Under the pieces are notes generated by a model. The model made no database searches and was not told where the DNA came from. It saw nothing but the letters and a program-made list of their open reading frames with translations. The translations under genes and the position numbers were made by a program. 64,000 nucleotides of DNA from Rana temporaria (lineage: Eukaryota; Chordata; Amphibia; Anura; Ranidae), in NCBI RefSeq assembly GCF_905171775.1, contig NC_053492.1, forward strand, positions 63,139,355 through 63,203,354. Direction: 5' to 3'. Shown here in pieces: positions 46,396 through 55,012 of the stretch (position 1 is the stretch's first letter; each line of letters starts with the position of its first letter).

Positions 46396-47035
46396 ACTCA
46401 ATGCATGTTTCTTGTACTATACGGGTATTTATGTTATTACAATACAGAAGGAAAACTCAAATCAGTGCCTGTTCCGTGTACTATAGGGCCATTTATGTTA
46501 TCTTAAAGAAGGATGATTTTTAAACATTTTTTTTCTCTACTATAGGGGCATTTGTGTTATTACACTACATAAGGATAAACTCTACTCAATGCACTATGAA
46601 GGATAAACTCTACTCAGTGCACTACAGAAGGATACAACTCTACTCAATGCATGACAGAAAGATACACTCTACTCTATGCACTACAGAAGGATGTGCTCTA
46701 TTCAATGCACTACAGAAGGATTTGCCCTACTCAATGCACTACAGAAGGATAAACTCTACTCTGCACTACAGACGTTAAAGCTCTACTCAATGCATGTTTC
46801 CTGTACTATAGGGGTATTTATGTTATTACAATACAGAGGGAAACTTGAAACAATGCATGTTTCTTGTACTATAGGGACATTTGTGTTATTTTCTGAAAGA
46901 AGGATGATTTCTAAACAATGTATTTTTCTCTACTATAGGGGAATTTGTGTTATTACACTACATAAGGATATACTCTGCTCAATGCACTACAGATGTTAAA
47001 ACTCTACTCAATTCATGTTTCCTGTACTATACGGG

Positions 47036-48252
47036 TGTAACGGTCACCACCGTTTACGATTTTTCATTCCACCAACCCAAGACAGCTTATCCGACAATCC
47101 AGCCGACAGGACCCATTCCATTTCCCATAATAACGAGACACACAGCTCTGTTACTGGTTCCAAAATGAATGAATACTTTTAATGGTACACTCTCAGGTTT
47201 TTATACAGTTACAAGCATGCTACAGTAGTTACAGGGACAATGAAACTCTCCACCCAAAACATCACACAATGGGTGGTTAACGAGTTCCCCCTCCAATCCA
47301 CATCCAGACAGACACTCTGGCACCGCATTTAGAAGGGTTAATTACTACAGCTTGACAAGTCACATTCCACATCTTATCATCAATAGAATTTTCACACAAA
47401 ACAGTGTCATTAGCATACACAATGAAATATCTCAGGAGCAGACCTAATTAACACAATAGACAATGAAATGCAATCACAGCAAGACACTTAAACATCCCAT
47501 AATAGGCAGCCAGACTGGCTACCAAGCTCCACTTCACATCACCACAGTAGCAGACTTAATTAGCATCTCAACAGTCTACGTTACACATTGGATGAGACAT
47601 TCTTATTGATCTTGTACACACGACCGAACATGTCCGCTGAAACTGGTCCATCAGACCAGTTTCCGCGGACATGTCCGACCGTGTGTAGGGCCTACCGGAC
47701 AGTTTTCCGGCCTAGTGGACAGGTTTCCAGTGGACAAAAGTTTCTTAGCATGCTAAGAAACTTGTCCGCTGGAAGCCTGTCCGTCGGACATGTCCGATGG
47801 TTAGTACAACTCATCGGACATGTCCGCTGGCCCGAAATCCCGCGCATGCGTTGAATTGATTCGACGCATGCGTGGAAGCATTGACCTTCCATGTCAGAGA
47901 ACGTCGGTGTCGTCTACTTTACGCGTTCTATGTCCGCGGGGATTTTGGTCTGATGGTGTGTACACACATCAGACCAAAACATCCCAGCAGACATGTCCGA
48001 TGAAAACGGTCCGCGGACCATTTTCATCGGACATGTCTGCTCGTCTGTACAAGGCCTAATATGTCAAGATCCTGCAGTGCATGAATTATCATTATTGTCC
48101 CATCTCATGTAATTCATGATATCATTTCTCAGTCATCCTATGCCCCTACTGGACATAGGATGACCCTAGACCCAAGAGTCATTAGTGAAGTTGGCACAGG
48201 AGTACCCCGCATCCTTCAAAAGTCTCTGGGTATCACGGGCCATTCCGTTACA
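47036..48252 (-). mobile_element. Solo LTR with 5-bp target duplication
   Basis: It begins TGTAACGG and ends CCGTTACA, flanked by ACGGG on both sides (47031-47035 and 48253-48257). On the minus strand it has a promoter-like TATAAAA (complement at about 47199-47205) followed by an ATTAAA signal (about 47181) and a short tail to the 3' end, the U3-R-U5 order. A 5-bp duplication with TG...CA ends indicates an LTR retroelement left as a solo LTR. No internal genes are present. About 450 bp of a MITE sits inside it. Confidence 0.85.
47611..48057. mobile_element. CTTGTACACACGACCG MITE inside the solo LTR
   Basis: Inverted ends are CTTGTACACACGACCGAACA and CTCGTCTGTACAAGGCC. The interior is densely palindromic, built on ACATGTCCG/CGGACATGT blocks. 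The left terminus is altered (GATCTTG where GGCCTTG is expected), so the target duplication is not certain. Confidence 0.75.
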
Positions 48253-48555
48253 ACGGGTATTCATGTTATTACAATACAGAAAAAAAACTCTAATCAACGC
48301 ATTGGTATTATATGATCGAAGGAAAACTAATCAGTGCATTTTTCTACTATAGAGGCATTTGTATTATTATATTAAAGAAGAAAGAACTCTAAGCAATGTA
48401 TTTTTCTTCTACTATAAGGGCATTTGTATTATTGCATTACAGAAGGAAGAACACTTGCATGTTTCTTGTACTATAGTCGTATTTGTTCTACACTACGGAG
48501 GGAAAACTTGAATGAGTGGGTTTTTCTTCTACTATAAGGGCATTTGTGTTATTAA

Positions 48556-49560
48556 CCACTTGAGACCCGCGCTATTGACAAAAGACGTCAACAGCGCGGC
48601 TCTCAGGTGCCAACTGGACATCTTTGGACATATTTTTAAAGGCATTACCCGCGCGTGCCACTGGGGGGCGCGCGGCGGGTAACCACTGTCCCGGCGCATC
48701 GCTGGAGAGCCGATGCGTGTAACTGGCGGCCGCGATGTCCGCCGGGTACACGCGATCGACGGTGACACAGCCGGTAACAGCAGGGACGTGGAGCTCTGTG
48801 TGTAAACACAGAGCTCCACGTGCTGTCAGAGGAGAGGAGACCGATCTGTGTCCCTTGTACATAGAGACACAGCATCGGTCACCTCCCCCAGTCACCCCCC
48901 TCCCCCCACACAGTTAGAACACACCCAGGCTACACATTTAACCCTTCCTCACCCCCTAGTGTTAACCCCTTCCCTGCCAGTCACATTTATACAGTAATTA
49001 GTGCATTTTTATAGCACTGATCGCTGTATAAATGTGAATGGTCCCAAATTTGTGTCGAAAGTGTCCGATACGTCCGCAGCAATATCGCAGTCAAAATAAA
49101 AATCGCAGATCGCCGCCATAACTAGTAAAAAAAAAATAATAAAAAAAAATCATAATTCTGTTCCCCATTTTGTATGCGCTATAACTTTTGTGCAAACCAG
49201 TCGCTTATTGCGATTTTTTTTTATTTTACAAAAATACGTCGAAAAATACGTATCGACCTTAACTGAGAAAAAAAATAGTTTTAAAAAAAAAATGGGGATA
49301 TTTATTATAGCAACAAGTAAAAAAAATATATATATTTTTTAAATTGTCGCTCTTTTTTTGTTTATAGCGCAAAAAATAAAAACCGCAGAGGTGATCAAAT
49401 ACCACCAAAATAAAGCTCTATTTGTGGGGAAAAAACGACGTCAATTTTGTTTGGGAGCCACGTCGCACGACTGCGCAAATGTCAGTTAAAGCGACGCAGT
49501 GCCGGAAGCTTAAATTTCGCCTGGGAACGAAGGGGGTTTATGTGCCCAGTAAGTAAGTGG
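48556..49560. mobile_element. piggyBac-like MITE
   Basis: The ends CCACTTGAGACC and AGTAAGTAAGTGG are flanked by TTAA on both sides (48552-48555 and 49561-49564), the piggyBac signature. The 1.0-kb interior has palindromes (GTGGAGCTCTGTG / CACAGAGCTCCAC) and A-rich tracts but no transposase. It is inserted at the right edge of the 63-bp array (…TTTGTGTTATTAA). Confidence 0.85.
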
Positions 49561-49564
49561 TTAA

Positions 49565-50003
49565 TCTGGAAAGGACAGTACAATGCTGGTGTGTGAGAGG
49601 CTGCGGCACTACTCTGACACCCCCCTGGAGATAGCTCCTGAATGTACAAGTCTGCCTCCAATACACAGGCATACTGTACACTCTATGCACTGCAATGAGC
49701 AACAGTTCCAAAGAGTAAACAACGCCAATCTCAGCGCAAACAATCGGAGACGCTCACACCGACTGTCAGTACACTAAGCAGCCATGTACAGAGGTCATTA
49801 TTACCTACTCACAGCTTTCACTTAATGAAATGAAGGTGATTTATACACAATTCACATAAGGACACATCTTCACAACGCATAACCTATAACACTAAAATGC
49901 ATATCCCATTATAACTTGTGCAATAAACATCCAAATCATATGGGACCACTACATGGAATCACATGCTGTGCTTCCAATAGCAAAACATTCCTATTTACCA
50001 AAC
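49565..50003. other. Unannotated DNA
   Basis: No feature recognised. Confidence 0.35.
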
Positions 50004-50006
50004 ATA

Positions 50007-50729
50007 GGGCCAGATTCAGAAAGATCAGCGGATCTTTCTGCTGGCGTAACGTAACTCATTTACGTTACGGCGCCGCAAGTTTTTCAGGCAAGTGCTTTAT
50101 TCACAAAGCACTTGCCTGTAAAGTTGCGGCGGCGTAGCGTAAATTACCAGGCGGAATTCAAATTCGGCGGGTAGGGGGCGTGTATCATTTAAATGATGCG
50201 CGTCCCCGCGCCGAACGAACTGCGCAAGCGCCGGCCGCGACTGAATCCCAGTGCGCATGCTCCAAATGACGTCGGCAATTCGTCATGCTTTCGACATTTT
50301 ACAAATTACGTCCATCCGTATTCGCGAACGACTTACGCAAACGACGTAAAAAATTCAAATTTTGTCGCGGGAACGACGGCCATACTTAACATTGGCTGCG
50401 CCTCATAGACCCAGGGGTAACTATACGCCGGAAAAAGACAAACGCAAACGAAGTAAAAGAAAAGCGCCGTGGTGGTCGTTCGTTTCTGAATCGGCGTAAC
50501 TCCTCGTTTGCATATTCGTCGGGTAAAAATACGGAAGCGCCACCTAGCGGCCGGCCTGGAATTGCAGCCTAAGATCCGACGGTGTAAGACACTTACACCT
50601 GTCGGGTCTTAGGGATATCTATGCGTAACCTGATTCTATGAATCAGGCGCATAGATACAACCGTCGGAACTCAGAGATACGACGGCGTATCAGGAGATAC
50701 GCCGTCGTATCTCTTTCTGAATCTGGCCC
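50007..50729 (+). mobile_element. GGGCCAGATTCAG MITE, complete, forward orientation
   Basis: The 723-bp element has inverted ends GGGCCAGATTCAGAAAGAT and ATCTTTCTGAATCTGGCCC (sub-terminal) and a 3-bp duplication, ATA, at 50004-50006 and 50730-50732. The interior carries TTCGCGAACGACTTACGCA and CATACTTAACATTGGCTGCG. It is the clearest complete member of this family in the window. Confidence 0.88.
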
Positions 50730-51779
50730 ATAGTCTTCCAAGAGTGTTACTGCATTGCACATTCATAAAAGGCCGTAATTATACTCAAGCAAATAACACA
50801 CAGTGCATTGTAAATGCCTATATGTGATATTGCTTATAATATATGTATGTATAAATAGAACTATCTATATACGGTATCTATATAGATAGATATTATATAG
50901 TCACATACTGAAAAGTCAAATGCTTGACTATGACCATCATAACAATGCCACCATGATAGTCTCTACACCACCTGTAAGAAACACGTAACCCTTCCACTGA
51001 TAAAGAACAACAAATTCCAGCATGTGCCGCCTGACAATCAGCCGGGACTTCTCACATTTCAGAGGGTATAGAATATATATGTGCTGCTGTGACTTGTAGT
51101 TCCTTTGGTAGCTGAATATTGCTTACTATGGTTGTAGCTGTACATACTGACCAAGGTGGGTTGTGACCCACCGAAACACTGGATCAGTATAACAGCGGCG
51201 AGTCTGAAGTTGTCTCCATCTAACTCCTGTGAGTGTCCTTTACTACTACTATATATATATATTATCATTCACCGAGTGACACTCATGATCATGAAGCCAA
51301 CACTGAGATGCTTTGAAGCCCCAGGAAACCCCTTGTCCCTAGGCAGCTGCCTGCAGTGTACACAGCTTGTTCGTGAGGGGAATCCATGCCAGTGTGCTGT
51401 GACTTGTAGTTCTTTTGTAGCCCGAGCAAATAATGGACTGATGTGTAGATAAATGGTACTTCAACCTCTGCATAAGTTCCTTGCCTGGTGTAGTTGGGTC
51501 TTATCATACACCAAGTCACACACACATGGCCATGAACCCAGCAAAGTGTCGTTTCAGAGCCCCAGAAAGCCCGGCGTCCCTAAACAGGTGCCTGCAGCAT
51601 ACTTTGAGCTTTGTGGTTAGTAGGGAAACTCTTGTAACTGTGCTGTGATTGTTCTTCCAAGCCATAGACTACATTGTTGTACATATATATATAAATATAC
51701 TATTTGTGAATATATACTGACTTAAAGTAGGATAATGTGTGTGTGTGTAAATTATACTCCACTGCTAGGAGTATATGTG

Positions 51780-51791
51780 TACTGGATAGAA

Positions 51792-51834
<43 letters not shown>

Positions 51835-51890
51835 TAGATAGACAGATAGACAGACAGACAGATAGATAGATAGATAGATGATAATGCACT
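51780..51890. repeat. (GATA)n/(GACA)n microsatellite
   Basis: Alternating runs of GATA and GACA, about 27 tetramers in all. Confidence 0.95.
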
Positions 51891-51960
51891 GCATGTGCGT
51901 GTGTGTAAATGATACTCCACTGCGTGTGTGTGATATTGCTTTTATATATATATACACTGT

Positions 51961-52676
51961 GGGGTAGATCCACGTACCTGGGCGCATTGATACGCTGGGC
52001 GCAGCGTATCTAAGATACCCTACGCCGACGCAACTTATTTTTTTTTTTTAATCCACAAAGAATTTGCGCCATAAGTTACGGCAGCGTAGTGTATCTCTGG
52101 CGGCGTAAGGGCACGGAATTCAAATGGATGTGATGGGGGCGTGTTTTATGTTAATAAGTTGTGACCCGACGTAAACAACGTTTTTTTTAACTGCGCATGC
52201 GCTGTCCGTGGGGGTATCCCAGTGCGCATGCTCGAAATTAACCCGGAAACGTCATTCTACGCAAATCCCTATTCGCGAACGACTTACGCAAACGACGTAA
52301 ACATTTCAAAATTGTACACGGGAATGACGGCCATACTTAACATTGAGTACGCCTAATAACAGCACCTTTAACTATACGCCGGAAAAAGCGGAACGAAAAT
52401 GATGTAAAAAAAATGCGCCGGACGTACGTTTGTGGATCGCCGTAAATAGCTAATTTGCATACTCGACGCGGATTTTGACGGAAACGCCACCTAGCGGCCG
52501 CCGAAAAATTGCATCTAAGATCCGACGGCGTAATAAGACGTACGCCTGTCGGATCGATCCCAGATGCCGTCGTTTCTTGTTTTGTGGATACAAAACAAAG
52601 ATACGACGCGGGAAATTTAAAATTACGCCGGCGTATCAATAGATACGCCGGCGTAATCCTTTTGTGGATCTGCCCC
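51961..52676 (+). mobile_element. GGGGTAGATCCAC MITE, forward orientation
   Basis: The 716-bp element has ends GGGGTAGATCCACGTAC and GTGGATCTGCCCC and flanking TGT triplets (51958-51960 and 52677-52679). It has the family's internal blocks, with CATACTTAACATTGAGTACG in forward orientation. It is inserted between copies of the exon-boundary repeat. Confidence 0.82.
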
Positions 52677-52952
52677 TGTATATATATATATATATGTGTG
52701 ATATTGCTTATATATAAACTCCACTGCATAGGTAGTTGGGTCTAATCATGCACCAAGTGACACACATGATCATGATCATGAAGCCAAGCACGAACAGTTG
52801 TTGAGCCCCAGGAAGCCTCATGTCCCTAGGCAGATGCCTGCAGTATACCTTGAGCTTTAGTGGAGAGGGGAATCCATGCCAGTGTGCTGTGAATTGTAGA
52901 TCTTCCGGTAATCTCAGCTGATCATACCAACCCATACACTACGCTGTACATA

Positions 52953-52983
52953 TAATATATATCTATATAGATATATATATATA

Positions 52984-53063
<80 letters not shown>

Positions 53064-53094
53064 TATATATATAGATATATCCATATCTATCTAT

Positions 53095-53153
<59 letters not shown>

Positions 53154-53326
53154 TAGATATCTATCTATCTATCTATCTATCTATATATATATATATATAT
53201 ACACATACATATCTATAGATCTATATCTATAGATCTATATACCTATAGATATAGATATATATCTACATATATATATATATATAAAAAAAATTTTTATTAT
53301 TATATGTACAGAAACATATATATATA

Positions 53327-53385
<59 letters not shown>
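52953..53385. repeat. AT-rich compound microsatellite
   Basis: Long (AT)n tracts with (GATA)n and (TATC)n sections in opposite orientation (53092-53155 against 53158-53182) give extensive self-complementarity. A short A/T-rich gap at 53284-53320 precedes the last (AT)n run. Confidence 0.95.
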
Positions 53386-53387
<2 letters not shown>

Positions 53388-53425
53388 TGGTATGGTCAGC
53401 TCTGATAAGGAATGAATGAATGTAG

Positions 53426-53507
<82 letters not shown>
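53426..53507. repeat. (GATA)n microsatellite in intron 1
   Basis: About 20 perfect GATA repeats about 230 bp inside the intron from the exon 1 donor. Confidence 0.95.
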
Positions 53508-53725
53508 CACACACACGTATATAAGGCACACATACTATATGTAGTATTTGTGAATGTCTACTGACTAATAGTAGGGCATTTATCTGGGTAAATGCTACTT
53601 TAAGCCCTGCCTGGGCTGATCCCTTGTGTAGTTGGCTCTGCTCATCCAGCCAGTGACCATGAGGGAGCCAGCAGCACTGAGCAGCCGCGGAGCCCCTAGG
53701 AGCTCCGCGCCCCATAGACACCCCC

Positions 53726-53733
53726 GTACGTAC
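53726..53733 (-). other. PTCHD4: Splice donor of PTCHD4 intron 1
   Basis: On the minus strand AAG is followed by GTACGTAC, a good GT donor. The sequence is its own reverse complement. The reading frame beyond it passes into GATA and AT microsatellites and stops resembling the family. Confidence 0.85.
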
Positions 53734-54333
53734 CTTGAGCTTGGTGGTGGGGTAGGTGATGGGCACCTTGGCGGTGGTACTGTTGGCTTGTGCTGCCAGC
53801 CTGAGATCCTCCAGCAGGGTGATGATATCGTCCACCAGGCACCTCTTGTCGCCGTCGGCCAGCACACACAGGTGGGAGAAGGTGTAGTTGAATCCGCGGT
53901 GGTTCACCTTCATGTCCAGCACCGCGCGGTGGACCCTCAGGACATGCTCCGCCTGGGCCAGGACGTTGCCCCCGGGCTTGGCCAGGATGATGAGCCTCCC
54001 ATACCTGCCCGGCGTGTGCAGGTCGGAGTAGAGGCGCTCCTGGTTGAGGGGGAAGAGGCTGCTGGCCAGGCTCCTCTCAATCTTGGCCAGGCTGTGGCTT
54101 GGGGCCACCAGGGCTTCCAGGTCAGTGGTGGGCTTGTAGCGGCTGAAGAAGAGGAAGCCGAAGATGATGGTGAGGACGATGGGGAGGGTGAGGAAGAAGA
54201 CCGGGTGCCTGCTGACGAATAAGCCCAGCTTGTAGAAGAATGACTTGAGCCCTGTGTGGATGACTTGGCGCAGCATCCTCCACAAGATCGGTGCTGATGC
54301 TGAGGAGGCTCCAGGTCCCCGGAACCAGCACAT
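53734..54333 (-). CDS. PTCHD4: PTCHD4 first coding exon (Patched domain-containing protein 4)
   Basis: This exon encodes the first 200 residues of a Patched/Dispatched-like multi-pass membrane protein. In mammals PTCHD4 is a p53-responsive repressor of Hedgehog signalling; that is family knowledge. The blocks SRHPVFFLTLP, LVAPSHSLAKIERSLASSLF, LYSDLHTPGRYGR, HRAVLDMKVNHRGFNYTFSH and YPTTKLK match PTCHD4 as I remember it better than PTCHD1. A hydrophobic segment at about residues 45-67 is transmembrane helix 1. It is followed by the start of the first extracellular loop with Asn-X-Ser/Thr sites (NYTF, NSTT). The ATG at 54333-54331 is the first in frame after a TAG at 54378-54376. A second ATG, at 54276, has a better context (A at -3). 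The exon ends in phase 0 at AAG followed by GTACGT. The remaining exons are outside the window or unrecognised. Confidence 0.93.
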
Positions 54334-55012
54334 GTGACATTTGTGGCTTCTCCCGGTCACTTCCCTTTTTTTCTTCTACTTCCACTCAGACTGCAGCAAG
54401 TTGCAGCAAGGCTGCCAAATATCGATCCTGGGGGGGTGAGTGGGGGGGTACTCCTGTGATCAGGGCTTGTACTGGGGATTGCAGGAACAAAGCCCCCTTT
54501 GATGCCTACAGATGAGGATGGTGTGCTGCAATGTCCTGGAGGAGAGGGGAGCTAATGGCTGATGGAAGCTACAAGGCACAGGTGTATAGAGAGCAGAGCA
54601 ATCGTGGAGGGGGAGATTCAATCCATTTTACTGCAGTGGAGTAGCAGAGGGGGGGTGGGGGGTATGGTGGTTTCTGGTATTCCACTCTCCCCCCCACCCC
54701 TCTTAGATGGGAATCCCTGCTCCAGAATCTTGCAGTATGATTCCTCTGCAGCTGACACACTGCCTGATGCTCAGACACAGCTCATCAATACACCGCTGGG
54801 GATTACAGGTGGATGGGGAATGGAGGGGGGGATGGTGACTGCAGCATGCCGAGCCCTTTGTCAATCACTACGAGACATGTCCTGATTGACAGCTGCTGCA
54901 TGGAGGGCTTACTAGACATCAGGGTCTGCGGATCTCCGCTACCGTCTCTCCTTCTCCCCCTCCCTTCCCTGTATTTTATCCTTCATGCACTCCACGTGGG
55001 AAGCAGAGCGGG
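54334..55012 (-). promoter_or_regulatory. PTCHD4: PTCHD4 5' UTR and putative promoter
   Basis: This is the 680 bp between the start codon and the 42-bp array. The adjoining exon (53640-54330) is CpG-rich, consistent with a CpG-island promoter. A weak TATA-like GATAAAAT occurs on the minus strand near 54978-54971. An out-of-frame ATG at 54340-54338, 7 bases upstream of the main ATG, opens a frame that overlaps the coding region to 54122. The transcription start is not determinable from the sequence. Confidence 0.5.

Larger units (their letters stand above)
41330..48555. repeat. Old minisatellite of about 63-bp units, broken up by insertions
   Basis: The unit reads ATGCATGTTTCTTGTACTAT, AGGGGCATTTGTGTTATTAC, ACTACAGAAGGAAAACTCTA. 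It appears at 41330-41470, 43595-43660, 45500-45770, 46390-46570, 46780-47035 and 48258-48555. The pieces between are separate transposable elements whose target duplications lie within the unit, so these are fragments of one formerly continuous array. Confidence 0.85.
51060..52925. repeat. Degenerate copies of the PTCHD4 exon 1/intron 1 boundary
   Basis: Copies at 51262-51430, 51487-51660 and 52731-52925, plus a partial one at about 51080-51110, share ordered blocks: TAGTTGGGTCT, CATGAAGCCA, GAGCCCCAGGAA, GTCCCTAGGCAG, CCTTGAGCTTT and GGGGAATCCATGCCAGTGTG. The same order occurs, more weakly, at 53626-53752 (TAGTTGGCTCT, CATGAGGGAGCCA, GAGCCCCTAGGAG, TACCTTGAGCTTGGTGG). That block straddles the splice donor of PTCHD4 exon 1. 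Confidence 0.7.

Noticed and set aside
45732..46506. Overlapping 125-143-codon frames with periodic MHYRRI/QCTTEGY sequence
   Set aside because: Produced by the 29-bp tandem repeat, with no independent evidence of coding.
53263..53733. Extension of the PTCHD4 frame into a YLSI/YIYI repeat
   Set aside because: It lies beyond a good GT donor and encodes GATA and AT microsatellite. PTCHD4 relatives continue with a different sequence after the KLK at the exon end.
1..53733. Search for PTCHD4 exon 2 on the minus strand within the window
   Set aside because: No open segment resembling the next part of the Patched-family first loop was found. Intron 1 probably extends past the window start, but an unrecognised exon cannot be fully excluded.
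53734..54333. Assignment of the exon to PTCHD1
   Set aside because: PTCHD1 shares the SLAKIER and LYSDLxTPGRYGR blocks. The SRHPVFFLTxP and AVLxMKVNHxGxNYTFSHLCVL blocks fit PTCHD4 better, judged from memory; a database search would settle it.
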